Part shown: positions 27,001 through 35,300 of the stretch, piece by piece
How the letters are laid out: each line of letters opens with the position of its first letter
Position numbering within the stretch: the first letter of the stretch is position 1
DNA from: HGM04593 sp045631205
GTDB lineage: Bacteria; Bacteroidota; Bacteroidia; Bacteroidales; Bacteroidaceae
Assembly: GCA_045631205.1 (NCBI GenBank)
Contig: JAZQUI010000012.1
Location: 62,001-126,000, forward strand
Length of the DNA stretch: 64,000 bases
Direction of reading: 5' to 3'
Made by a program: the position numbers and the translations under genes
Notes under the pieces: generated by a model
What the model was told of the DNA's origin: nothing
The model's input: the letters and a program-made list of their open reading frames with translations, nothing else
The model's database searches: none

Positions 27001-27938
27001 ATGAAAGCCCTTATGGCAAGCACGAGTTTGGCGATGCAACAACATACATATCTTCGGCTACTGTAACAGCCTCTTTGTCTGCCGACGAGAATATCTGCAC
27101 AGTTATTGTGAATGCTCAGCACAACAAGTGTCCTTATACCATTGTCTATACCATATATGCAAGTGGTGAGGTGGATATGAAGATTGATTATTCGCCCGTG
27201 AGCTCTTTGCGTCGTATCGGTATCGACGTAATATTCCCTGCCGGTTACGAGAATGTCACTTATTATGCAAAGGGTCCATGGGAGAACTATATCGACCGTC
27301 AACGCGGTTCGTTCCTCGGTTGCTACACTACCACAGTTGATGATATGTTCGAAATGTATGCTCACCCGCAGTCTATGGGTAACCGTATGGCATTGCGCGA
27401 ACTCTCACTTGTGAACCCCGAAAATGGTAACACCATTAACATTGCAACGGAGGGTGAGGTTTCATTCTCACTTTCACACTACGACCAGGTGCAGTACCTG
27501 ACACCTGTAATTCACCCCTGGGATTTGGTGAAGGATGATGTTGTTTATGCTACATTCGATTATATGCAGCGTGGAATTGGTAATGGAAGCTGTGGCCCCG
27601 GCACAGAGAGCATGTACCTTTGCCCCTCGGGTTCTACATACAGCCACACATTGCGTATAACTACTGTAAACGGCAGTGATAATACAGGAATAGATGGTGT
27701 TGGTGTAGATGCTTGTGTCATTAGATACGATGCTGCAGAGAAAACATTGGTGTGCGACAATATGCCTGCCGATGCTGTGGTTACCGTTGTTAACATGGGC
27801 GGTGTAACAGTTGGCAAGAGTGTTGCTCGCGGTAACGATAATGCTGTGGTTTCGCTGGCCGGTCTGCCCCAAGGTTCTTACATTGCCATCATCAACTCTG
27901 GTGATGCACAGCGTGTCCACAAGTTCCTCAAATGGTAA
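21030..27938 (+). CDS. Fused GH84 beta-N-acetylglucosaminidase and GH2 beta-galactosidase with ricin-like units
   Basis: A 2302-residue secreted protein with signal peptide MKTYLKSLVATLLLLLCATLPSVSQ. Residues about 25-145 are the GH84 N-terminal domain. About 145-450 is the GH84 barrel (RGLVEGYYGNPYS; AVFFDDVWGG with catalytic Asp260-Asp261). About 595-1205 holds roughly four ricin/trefoil-like units (YYIKYNGAYL, YYIIDGGKYL, IYRIENIGTGNFI, FVIKNLATGLVM). About 1230-2220 is a complete LacZ-type GH2: sugar-binding domain (YLSLNGTWKFNF), acid/base Glu1662 in SLGNESG, nucleophile Glu1728 in MCEYAHAMGN, and the small-chain domain. The last 60 residues (NMPADAVVTVVNMGG, LPQGSYIAIINSG) look like a T9SS tail. 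The enzyme should strip galactose and then GlcNAc, as from LacNAc-type glycans. The frame is unbroken, so this is one polypeptide. Confidence 0.92.
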   Translation: MKTYLKSLVATLLLLLCATLPSVSQVVSISPVPQEISWGGSVAFPSSTSFMLTGDADADAVALFEKNFTTGGTVQVIIGERGDAAVAAYESLIPAVPEGYYLSVSGDKVVIAGNDGAGTFYGVQTFVQIASQPQVMSVTVTDYPSVPYRGLVEGYYGNPYSEANRMSLFEMFGRQKMNMYIYGPKDDAYHRGKWRENYPAAQAEKIRSYVNVAKANKVDFVWAIHPGEDIQWNKTDSVNIVNKLKAMYDLGVRTFAVFFDDVWGGEGTRGDKQAQLMNYITDELNKAYDDVNPCIICPTQYNRGWTSGDYLSTLGNTMYPEVRIMWTGNSVVDMINKSDMQWINAQIKRKAFIWLNYPVSDYCINHLLMGPTYGNDLNIADMLSGFTANPMEYAEASKVSLFSIGDYNWNMPAYDADASWENAIEYLMPQNAADFRFFCENNVDLGVTVHGLRRTNESPEFVAAKEVYNAKLAEGDKAAAFAAVGAQFDKFVSSTNNLLATDEAPALIEEITPWLESMRYLGLKGVSLVEMHNALICEKPDSFVNSYLRYKEYDNAQAALRSRDFEGTIKQATPVVGTVYVEPFIKETLGELVAEYKENFDYRIDVFPAQVLENGTYYIKYNGAYLTNTTPNTANSVPQFVAEIDDVRPQKQEWKISIDPSTGRYKIINLEDNRYLNEKGQFTVSESTNPYEAAWHTYDIYRLANGKYAVQNGGSAGDKFWTSNGTRVSVSSSNEPLPAHFIFEIVPISGAAEEETFISASGVYYIIDGGKYLTNNNIGGSGGTPTFESVIAPGLAQEWLITPDAAGKDYYKIVSNADGRYINEYGVFGTNAYYSDWNTYLITMQDGLFSIRWTQSATKNGVKFLVSNGRNLVEQAVPHSESYTVAIEKKYEEPTTPEEPDEITASSIDIYRIENIGTGNFISNGGNKANDATIIYAADDATDAGQQWALYPTGVADEYIFINPVSKRAVDMAPEVGHPVQWDSNPYNVNQIFKMVEVGPGICRLLNAGNLSQCLGASASGAPRIVEDFESSTSLFRLHKTGEQLSLDFPVANKSFVIKNLATGLVMAAPSHSSKGTKVISSDYSKKDNGQVWKFAAGNRAYVLTVQYYALSLDMGLNGNRIPLLYTTEASNSNQNIYFEEVDGEAGVYRIYALESGTKYYLRAVANEAFTTTTAPSGDETKYVLAMVSGSLGNNWENQEFFEENKEAAHATFIPYTSTALMKADANYDLPWLTPEKADYLSLNGTWKFNFVPTPSQRPGEDAFWGDDADVSSWDEIDVPSCWEMKGYDLPLYVNVEYAFQNKPPYIINKVSGVGDNPVGSYRRTFTLPQGWDEKNVFLHFDGLYSAAYVWVNGEYVGYTQGGNNDHEFEISAFVREGENNVSVQVLRWSDASYLEGQDMFHMSGLHRDVYLYATPKAFVRDHYITSVLDEDYTSGSMNIAFEVDNRTGMAAAKTIETELIDPQGVVVATQSASVEIAAGNKKGTAVITYDALSNLQLWTAETPNLYTVVVRQKDNAGNEEMVFSTKYGFRTVEIKNGVVLVNGQRVFFKGVNNQDTHPLYGRAIDVETMLKDVEMMKQSNMNMVRTSHYPRQAKMYAMFDYYGLYIMDEADIECHKSWEDYKKNSISNDLTWRAQYVDRTVRMVYRDRNHPSVVFWSLGNESGVGVNFNFTYSAIRTLDSRPIHYEGYSNDNSAANTDMHSKMYPDLAYVQSNANNSIGGEPFFMCEYAHAMGNAVGNLQEFWDIVESSKYGIGGCIWDWVDQSIYDPQAIKSGELNVNGFPKYTSGYDYPGPHQGNFVNNGLVTADRAWTPKLTEVKKVYQYAAFSYDAEQGVLSIKNKYNFTNLDNFTLSYSLLCNGKVVETKSQAMPSTEPGVTVEIPVSFSKAVEVGGEYLMNVELLKNDAEPWCESGYSMAAEQFVLQERSPLAAISSTESLTLEADGGYTVSNDNVTFSINSNGFVTNWVANGVQVLEGGDGYPVYSNIRWIENESPYGKHEFGDATTYISSATVTASLSADENICTVIVNAQHNKCPYTIVYTIYASGEVDMKIDYSPVSSLRRIGIDVIFPAGYENVTYYAKGPWENYIDRQRGSFLGCYTTTVDDMFEMYAHPQSMGNRMALRELSLVNPENGNTINIATEGEVSFSLSHYDQVQYLTPVIHPWDLVKDDVVYATFDYMQRGIGNGSCGPGTESMYLCPSGSTYSHTLRITTVNGSDNTGIDGVGVDACVIRYDAAEKTLVCDNMPADAVVTVVNMGGVTVGKSVARGNDNAVVSLAGLPQGSYIAIINSGDAQRVHKFLKW

Positions 27939-27954
27939 TTTGTGGCAATGATAT

Positions 27955-27996
27955 AAAAAAGCGAGGTGCTCAATTTACTGAGCACCTCGCTTTTTT
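27955..27996. terminator. Convergent terminator between the GH84-GH2 gene and korB
   Basis: A perfect 18-base-pair stem (27955-27972 with 27979-27996), loop of 6, with A and T runs at the two ends. It serves both converging genes. Confidence 0.93.
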
Positions 27997-28013
27997 ATAA
28001 TATGTAATGTTTG

Positions 28014-29018
28014 TTACTTAATCTCCCAAGTGTCGTTGGTATTCAAGAGTTCGGTGAAAGTGTGGTATTTCTTCTGTGCCTTAACCTCCTCTATCTGCGC
28101 GTGAACGGCATCGTTGTAGGTGGGTGCCTCAACATCGCGTATTACACCGAGTGCGATGGGGAAATCGGGGCCTTCCATCAAGGCGAGCTTCAAGTGTAGG
28201 GTGGTGTCCTTGCAGTGAGCGTCGTGAACAAGAATGTCGTTTTCTGTTATTCCGTTCTCACCAAGTTTCACAACTTTAAGGCCGAATCCCTCCTGCATAA
28301 GACCGAATTCACGGTTCTCACCAAATATCATAGGTTTGCCGTGTTCGAGGTAGATGGCGTTCTTTGCGCGTCCCTCTTTGGTGTATATGCTGTCGTGTGT
28401 ACCGTTGTTGAAGATGATACAGTTCTGCAAAACCTCTACAACCGATGCTCCTTTGTGCTGTGCTGCTGCTTTAAGGCAGGCAACTGTGGGCTGCATATCG
28501 GTAGCCACGCAACGTGCGAAGAACTGTCCGCGCGCACCGAAACATAGCTCGGCGGGGTGGAAGGGGTCCTCAACAGTTCCGTAGGGCGAAGACTTGCTCA
28601 CAAAGCCTCTTGCCGAGGTGGGTGAGTATTGTCCTTTTGTGAGGCCGTATATGCGGTTGTTGAGCAATATCATGTTAAGGTCGATATTACGACGTACGGC
28701 GTGTATGAAGTGGTTACCACCGATGGCAAGGCCGTCGCCGTCGCCCGAAATCTGCCAAACGGTAAGGTCTGGGTTAGCAACTTTTGCACCTGTTGCTATG
28801 GCTGCAGCACGACCGTGTATGGTGTGGAAACCATAGGTGTTCATGTAATAGGGCAGACGCGAAGAGCATCCGATACCCGAAATAACTGCTGTCTGGTGTG
28901 GAGCGATGCCAATTTCGCTCATCGCTTTGTGAAGCGCACCCAAGAATGAGTGGTCGCCGCAACCCGGACACCAACGGGGCTGTCCGAATTTATAATCCTG
29001 TACTGTATATTCGCTCAT
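28014..29018 (-). CDS. korB: 2-oxoacid:ferredoxin oxidoreductase, beta subunit
   Basis: A 334-residue thiamine-diphosphate subunit. QPRWCPGCGDHSFLGAL near residue 14 and GIGCSSRLPYY near 48 provide conserved cysteines. The TPP/Mg motif is GDGDGLAIGGNHFIHAVRRN to MILLNN at about 93-122. With KorA it oxidatively decarboxylates 2-oxoglutarate (or runs in reverse) and passes electrons to ferredoxin, feeding an anaerobic branched TCA pathway. It starts 4 bases after korA ends. Substrate assignment to 2-oxoglutarate rather than another 2-oxoacid is by family resemblance. Confidence 0.92.
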   Translation of the reverse strand: MSEYTVQDYKFGQPRWCPGCGDHSFLGALHKAMSEIGIAPHQTAVISGIGCSSRLPYYMNTYGFHTIHGRAAAIATGAKVANPDLTVWQISGDGDGLAIGGNHFIHAVRRNIDLNMILLNNRIYGLTKGQYSPTSARGFVSKSSPYGTVEDPFHPAELCFGARGQFFARCVATDMQPTVACLKAAAQHKGASVVEVLQNCIIFNNGTHDSIYTKEGRAKNAIYLEHGKPMIFGENREFGLMQEGFGLKVVKLGENGITENDILVHDAHCKDTTLHLKLALMEGPDFPIALGVIRDVEAPTYNDAVHAQIEEVKAQKKYHTFTELLNTNDTWEIK

Positions 29019-29022
29019 CTTA

Positions 29023-30876
29023 TTATTCCTCCATTATTTTTGTAAATGCCTCAACCAATGTCGCAACTGCGAAGGGCTGGCCTTTTACTTCGTTGTACTG
29101 ATGTAATTCTATGCCTTCAATCTTTGTGCGAAGGTATGATGCAAATTGTCCCATACTCTGTTCGGCTACAACAATTTTCTTGTATCGGCGCAAAACCTCG
29201 GCGGTGTTGCGGGGCAGGGGATTGATGTAGGTGAAGTGTGCAAGCGCAACTTTCTTGCCGGCTTTGTTCATTGCCTGCATAGCCTCACACAAGTGACCGT
29301 ATGTACCACCGAAACCAACGATGAGGAGGTCGGCATCCTGCTCGCCCTCAACCTGAAGTTCGGGTATGTAGTTTGCAATCTTTGCAACCTTTTCGGCGCG
29401 TTTCTCAACCATATTGTGGTGGTTGTCGGGGTCGTTAGATATAGCTCCTGTTGCTGCGCTCTTTTCAAGGCCGCCGATACGGTGCATAAAGCCCTCGGTT
29501 CCGGGTACAGCCCAGTAACGTACATCGTTCTCGGGGTTACGCTTGTAGGGGCTCCATCCATCTTTCATTTCGGGAGTTACGTAAGGCGGAACAATTTCGG
29601 GGTACTCGGCAATGTTGGGGAGTTTCCATGCTGCCGAGCCGTTGGCGATAAATGCGTCGGTGAGCAAAATAACGGGTGTCATATGCTCTACTGCTATTTT
29701 GCAGGCGTTGTATGCCGCGTCGAAGCAATCGGTGGGCGATGTTGCTGCAATAACAGGCATGGGGCTCTCGCCGTTACGGCCGTAGAGCGCCTGCAAGAGG
29801 TCGGTCTGCTCCGATTTTGTGGGCAAACCGGTTGAGGGACCTCCACGTTGTACGTTTATTATTACAAGGGGAAGTTCTGTTATTACGGCTAGGTTTATAG
29901 CCTCGCTTTTGAGACAAACACCGGGGCCGCTGGTGCTTGTGCAAGCAAGTGCTCCTGCGTATGCTGCTCCCACTGCCGAAGCGCATCCGGCAATCTCATC
30001 CTCGGCCTGCATTGTAACCACGCCAAGTGATTTGTGTTTAGCCAATTCGTGCAAAATGTCGGTTGCGGGTGTGATGGGGTATGAACCGAGGAAGAGGCGC
30101 ATACCTGCTTTCTCTGCTGCGGCAATAAGACCATATGCGGTGGCTTTGTTACCGTTGATGTCCATATATTTACCCTTTGCCTTGCCTTGCTTGCTCTCAA
30201 TGCTGTATGTGTGAGAGATTGACGCGTGGGTGTTGTGTCCCATATTGTATCCGGCATGCAAGGCTTTTATGTTTGCCTCGGCAATTTCGGGTTTCTTTGC
30301 AAATTTTGTGCGCAACATATTTTCGGCCAGTGAGAGGTCGCGGTCGAAAAGCCAGCATACAAGTCCCAATGCTACCATGTTCTTGCAACGAATGATGCTC
30401 TTGTTATCAAGTCCGCTATCTTTGAGTGTCTCCTGACACAAAGATGTTATGGGACAAGGAACAACCTCGTTGGTTATGTTGAGCTCCTTTATGGGGTCAT
30501 CGGTCTTGAATTCTGCTTTTTGCAGGTCTTTCTCGGTGAAGGAGTCGGTATCGATGATAATTGCTCCTGTGGGTTTGCAATACTTGTGCTGTGTCTTCAA
30601 CGCAGCGGGGTTCATCGCCACGAGTATATCGCATTTGTCACCTGGGGTTAATACTTTGTCGGCACCGATGTGTACCTGGAAACCTGAAACACCGGTGAGC
30701 ACGCCTTGCGGGGCGCGAATGTCGGCGGGATAGTCGGGGAAGGTACATATATCGTTTCCGACAGTTGCCGAAATAGTTGAAAATATGTTACCGGCCAATT
30801 GCATTCCGTCGCCCGAGTCACCCGAGAAACGTACTATAACTTGGTCCAATTCTTGTGTATTCTTGAGTTCTGCCAT
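29023..30876 (-). CDS. korA: 2-oxoacid:ferredoxin oxidoreductase, fused gamma-alpha subunit
   Basis: A 617-residue protein. The N-terminal 190 residues are the gamma domain (RFSGDSGDGMQLAGNIFS, then FPDYPADIRAPQGVLTGVSGFQVHIG). The alpha domain follows, with SYPITPATDILHELAKH, MQAEDEIAGCASAVGAAYAGALACTSTSGPG and NVQRGGPSTGLPTKSEQTDLLQALYGRNGE given here as separate landmarks. The alpha part binds substrate and part of the TPP site contributed with KorB. The gamma-alpha fusion is the form normal for Bacteroidales. No ferredoxin-like delta subunit is adjacent. An AT-rich region of 98 bases separates its start from the efflux operon terminator. Confidence 0.92.
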   Translation of the reverse strand: MAELKNTQELDQVIVRFSGDSGDGMQLAGNIFSTISATVGNDICTFPDYPADIRAPQGVLTGVSGFQVHIGADKVLTPGDKCDILVAMNPAALKTQHKYCKPTGAIIIDTDSFTEKDLQKAEFKTDDPIKELNITNEVVPCPITSLCQETLKDSGLDNKSIIRCKNMVALGLVCWLFDRDLSLAENMLRTKFAKKPEIAEANIKALHAGYNMGHNTHASISHTYSIESKQGKAKGKYMDINGNKATAYGLIAAAEKAGMRLFLGSYPITPATDILHELAKHKSLGVVTMQAEDEIAGCASAVGAAYAGALACTSTSGPGVCLKSEAINLAVITELPLVIINVQRGGPSTGLPTKSEQTDLLQALYGRNGESPMPVIAATSPTDCFDAAYNACKIAVEHMTPVILLTDAFIANGSAAWKLPNIAEYPEIVPPYVTPEMKDGWSPYKRNPENDVRYWAVPGTEGFMHRIGGLEKSAATGAISNDPDNHHNMVEKRAEKVAKIANYIPELQVEGEQDADLLIVGFGGTYGHLCEAMQAMNKAGKKVALAHFTYINPLPRNTAEVLRRYKKIVVAEQSMGQFASYLRTKIEGIELHQYNEVKGQPFAVATLVEAFTKIMEE

Positions 30877-30974
30877 TGTGATGGTTGTTTGGTCATTTTT
30901 AAATTATAACTGCAAATTTCGCAAACATTTGTCAATTGGAAAAATTTTTTAACAACAACTTTGCGTTAGAGGAT

Positions 30975-31038
30975 AAAAAATCTGCATATATATATCCTTT
31001 TTTGCATAAGTGTCGCTTTAAAGGGTATATATATGCAG
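30975..31038 (-). terminator. Long hairpin terminator after the RND efflux operon
   Basis: The arms 30982-31000 and 31020-31038 pair over 18 of 19 positions, with a 19-base loop. On the minus strand the stem is followed by ATTTTTTA. It lies 25 bases beyond the tolC stop, and the unusually long AT-rich stem (TATATATA core) fits an intrinsic terminator. Confidence 0.65.
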
Positions 31039-31062
31039 AAAATATAATATTTTATGCAACGG

Positions 31063-32379
31063 TTATTCTATGTACCTGAGTATATTTCCGCTAATTTGCA
31101 AAAGTGATATTTCACAAATCTTGGTGTTATATTGTGCCGAAAGAAGGCGTTCTTCGGCATCGAGAAGGCTCTTTTGTGCTTCGCGCATCTCAAAGCCCGA
31201 AAGGTCGCCAAGCATATAACGCTCTTTTGCAATATCGTGGTTCTCTCTTGCTGTTATGAGGTTCTGCTCTTCAAGGTTCAGCAATTCTATGTTGTTACGA
31301 TAGGCTTGCCACAAACTTCCGAGGTCGGCTTTAAGTGCAAGCTCAAGCTGTTCCCGTTGCAGGTTGGCGTTGTTTATCTCAATCTGTGCGTTGCGTCTTT
31401 CGCGGCGGCGGTTGCCGTCCCAAAGGTTTATTCCCACTGTAACTCCGCCGTTGACCCCCCAGTTGTTGCGGTGGTTGTAGCTGTTTTTCTCATACTTGTT
31501 GTAGCTGTAATCGTAACCGGCATTGAGTTTAAGATAGGGGTAGTTGCGCGAAAGTACCTTTTTATAATCGAGTTTCGCGAGTGCGTTGTTGTGGTCGGCT
31601 TTCAGCAGTTCGGCGTTGTTCGATAGAGTGTTGTTCCATAAATCGACAAAATCGAGTGTGGCATCCACATTTATGGTTGTGTCGGTTGTGTAACGCGGGG
31701 TGTAAACCTCCTTCTCTGCCATAAGCTCGTTCAAGGCAATGCGGGAACTCATAACCTCTTCCTGTTGGCGCAAATATCGTGCACTGTCGGCGTTGAAATC
31801 CACCTTTGCCTGCTGGTAATCGAGACGCGAGAAGTTACCAATGTGGTAGCGCTCTTCAACAATGCGCAGACGTTCTTTTGAGAGCTGCACGGCGTAGAAA
31901 TAGTTTTTCAGTCGCAGGCGTTGTTGTATAAAGTTGTAATACTCGGCAGTGAGGGTGGCTATGAAGTCCTCAATGGCGATGCGGGTTTTTGTTTCGCCCA
32001 TAAGTTCAAGTTCCTTCAATTGCTTGTAGGTGGTGCTTATTGCAAAGCCGTTGAATATGGTCCAGTTGAGGTCTATGCCTGTTTTAATGTTTTGTGTAAG
32101 TATGTTGCGCTCCTTTATGTTCGCTTCGCTGTCTTGTACTTTTGCACTGTTGCTGTTGTTTGTGAAGTCGTAACCGCCGTTGAGGTCGAGTGTGGGTAGG
32201 TAACCGGCATTTGCGAGAGTGGCGTTGTTGTGTGCCACCTCCTCCTCGCCGCGTACTATGCGCAGTGAGTAGTTGTTTTCGAGACCTCGCTGCAAGCACT
32301 CTTTAAGCGAAATTTTTTGCGCGTGAACCTGTGCAATGGCTACGCACAGGCATATAGCTGATATTATTGCTTTTTTCAT
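31063..32379 (-). CDS. TolC-family outer-membrane efflux protein of the RND operon
   Basis: A 438-residue protein with signal peptide MKKAIISAICLCVAIAQVHAQ. Two repeated coiled-coil halves are visible, starting at ISLKECLQRGLENNYSLRI and KVLSRNYPYLKLNAGYDYSYN, with long Glu/Gln/Leu-rich helices (QREQLELALKADLGSLWQAYRNN). These form the trimeric TolC barrel and periplasmic tunnel. It overlaps the RND pump gene by one base and is the last gene of the adaptor-pump-channel operon, so it serves as that system's exit duct. The exported compound is unknown. Confidence 0.92.
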   Translation of the reverse strand: MKKAIISAICLCVAIAQVHAQKISLKECLQRGLENNYSLRIVRGEEEVAHNNATLANAGYLPTLDLNGGYDFTNNSNSAKVQDSEANIKERNILTQNIKTGIDLNWTIFNGFAISTTYKQLKELELMGETKTRIAIEDFIATLTAEYYNFIQQRLRLKNYFYAVQLSKERLRIVEERYHIGNFSRLDYQQAKVDFNADSARYLRQQEEVMSSRIALNELMAEKEVYTPRYTTDTTINVDATLDFVDLWNNTLSNNAELLKADHNNALAKLDYKKVLSRNYPYLKLNAGYDYSYNKYEKNSYNHRNNWGVNGGVTVGINLWDGNRRRERRNAQIEINNANLQREQLELALKADLGSLWQAYRNNIELLNLEEQNLITARENHDIAKERYMLGDLSGFEMREAQKSLLDAEERLLSAQYNTKICEISLLQISGNILRYIE

Positions 32380-35300
32380 TATTCTTCGTCTTTTTTGCGT
32401 TCTGTTGAAATGTAACTGTAAATAGCCGGTACAATGTACATTGTGAGTATTGTCGATACAAGCATACCGCCTATTACCGCAGTACCCATGGCTATACGCT
32501 GGTTGGCACCTTCGCCCGAAGCGAAAGCAAGCGGCAAGAGGCCGAGCATTGTGGAGACGCTGGTCATAAGGATGGGGCGCAAGCGTTGCAGTGATGCACT
32601 CTTTATGGCACTCATTTTCTCCTCTCCGCTCTCTTGTTTCTGGTTGGCAAATTCAACAATGAGAATACCGTTCTTTGCAACAAGACCAATGAGCATAATT
32701 ATACCAATCTGGCTGAATATGTTCATCGTGATTCCTGTGAAATACATGAATACTAGCGCTCCGGCAATAGCGAGAGGCACGGTAAGCATAATTACGAACG
32801 GGTCTTTGAAACTCTCGAACTGTGCTGCAAGTATAAGGTATATGAGCACAAGCGCGAGGATGAAGGCGAACATAAGGCTCGAAGAGCTCTCACGGTACTC
32901 TTTTGAGTCACCCGAAAGTGCGGTGCGGAAGGTTTCGTCGAGCACCTCTTCGGCAATTTTGTCCATTTCGTCAAGTCCCTCGCCAATGGTCTTGCCCTCG
33001 GAAAGGCCTGCCGATATTGTTGCCGAAATAAAACGGTTGTAGTGGTAGAGCTTGGGCGGTGCCACCGACTCTACAAACTCTACAAGGTTGTCGAACTGTA
33101 TCATTTCTCCCTTGTCGCTGCGTATGTACAGCGATTTTATATTAGACGGAGTGTTGCGCTGCTGGCGGTTTATCTGTCCGATGATTTCGTATTGTTTTCC
33201 GTTCATATAGAAATATCCCATACGCTGTCCGCTGAGACCATATTGAAGTGTCTCGGCAACATCGCGCACGCTTGCTCCAAGTGTTCCGGCCTTGTCGCGG
33301 TTGATGTTCACGCGTACCTCGGGGCTGCTGAATTTGAGATCGACATCGGCCATCTGGAAGGTGGGGTTGTCGTGTACGCGGCTAAGGAATTCGGGCAACA
33401 CATCTTGCAGTTTTTCTATGCTCACCGCTTGCAGAACATACTGCACGGGCATGCTTCCACGGCGGCCACCGAACGATGATTGCTGTTGTACAAAGGCACG
33501 GGCCTTTGTTTTTGTGCTCACTGCCTGTGATAGTTTTGCGGCAACATCCATCTGTGAGTAGTCACGCTCGCTCAGGTCTTTCAGTGTTATTCGTATATTT
33601 CCGCTACCGCTCGACACACGTGCTGTAACCGACTCGGCATCGGGAACGATGGAGTCAATAAGTGTGTTAATCTCCTCGGTGTAGTCGCGCATAAATTCGT
33701 AGCTTGCACCCTCGGCTCCACGGGTGTTTATGGTTATTTGCGAGCGGTCCTCAAGGGGTGCCATCTCGGCGGGTATGTTGTTCCAGAGAATGGCAATAAG
33801 AATGAACATTACAATGGTAATGGGTATTGCCCATACGCGGCGCTCAAGGAACCACGCCAGCGATTTTTCGTATATGTTGTTCATCCCGGCGAAGAAGGGC
33901 TCGGTCTTCTTGTAGAATTTGTTCTGCTCTTTTCTTCTTTTCAAAATCTTTGTGGCGAGCATAGGTGTGAAAGTGAGTGCGGCAAACGATGAAATTATCA
34001 CCGAGCCTGCTACCACAAAACTGAATTCGCGGAAAAGTCGGCCACTGGTACCCTCCATAAAGACAATGGGGAGGAATACGGCAACAAGTGTAATGGTTGT
34101 TGATATTACGGCGAAAAAAATCTCTTTTGCACCCTCAATACCTGCGCGGAAGGGGCGCATACCCTGCTCAATGCGTATGTATATATTCTCTGTCATTACA
34201 ATGGCATCGTCAACCACAAGTCCCACGGAGAGTACCACGGCAAGCATTGTGAGCACGTTTATGGAGAAACCTGCCACGTACATCACGAAGAATGCACCAA
34301 TGAGCGATACGGGAATAACGATACAGGGGATAAGTGTCACACGCCAGTCGCGTAAGAAAAGGAAGATGATTATGATAACCAATATGAAGGCTTCGTAAAC
34401 CGTTTGCTTAACCTCGTCGATTGATGCACGAATGAATTTGGTGTTGTCAAAGCCATAGGTGTATTTTACATCTTCGGGAAGGTCCTTTTCCATTGTGCGC
34501 ATACGCTCATACACTGCGTCGGCAATCTCTATGTGGTTGGCGCCGGGTTGTGGTATTACGGCTACACCCACCATGGGCACGCCGTTCATCTTCATATAGC
34601 TTTTGAGGTCGGCAGGGCCAAGTTCGGCGTGTCCTATGTCGCTCACTCGCACAATGTTGCCGTTGCTCTCTTTGAGTATCACGTTGTTGAACTCTTTGGC
34701 AGTGTGCATCTGGCCCATAGTGCGGAGTGTGAGTTCCACGGTGTTACCCTCGATGCTTCCCGAAGGCAACTCCACATTCTCGCTTGTTATGGCATTCTTT
34801 ACATCTATCGGGGTAATTCCGTATGCTGCCATTTTTATGGGGTCGAGCCATATGCGCATAGAGTAGCGTTTCTCACCCCATATACCTACACTACTTACGT
34901 TTGCGATGGTCTGCAACTGCTCTTTTACGGTGAGGTCGGCTATTTCGCTGAGCTCGAGCAATGAACGGCTCTCGCTCTGTATAGCCACCATAAGTATGGG
35001 GGTTGCGTCTGCATCGGCTTTTGACACTGTGGGAGGGTCGCAGTCGCGTGGCAGGAAGCGTTGTGCGCGTGACACTTTGTCGCGCACGTCGTTTGCGGCT
35101 GTTTCAAGGTCGACCGACAATTCAAACTCCACGGTTATGCGGCATTGTCCCTGTTGGCTCACGCTCGACAGCGAGCGTATGCCCGGGATACCGTTGATGT
35201 TCTGCTCCAGCGGTTCTGTTATCTGGTTTTCTATAACATCGGCGTTGGCACCGGCGTAGCTGCAGGTTACCGATATTATGGGGTTATCGACCGAGGGGTA

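Noticed and set aside
30982..31038. Riboswitch-like structure upstream of korA
   Set aside because: It is better explained as the terminator of the efflux operon: it follows the tolC stop by 25 bases on the minus strand and is followed by a U-tract.
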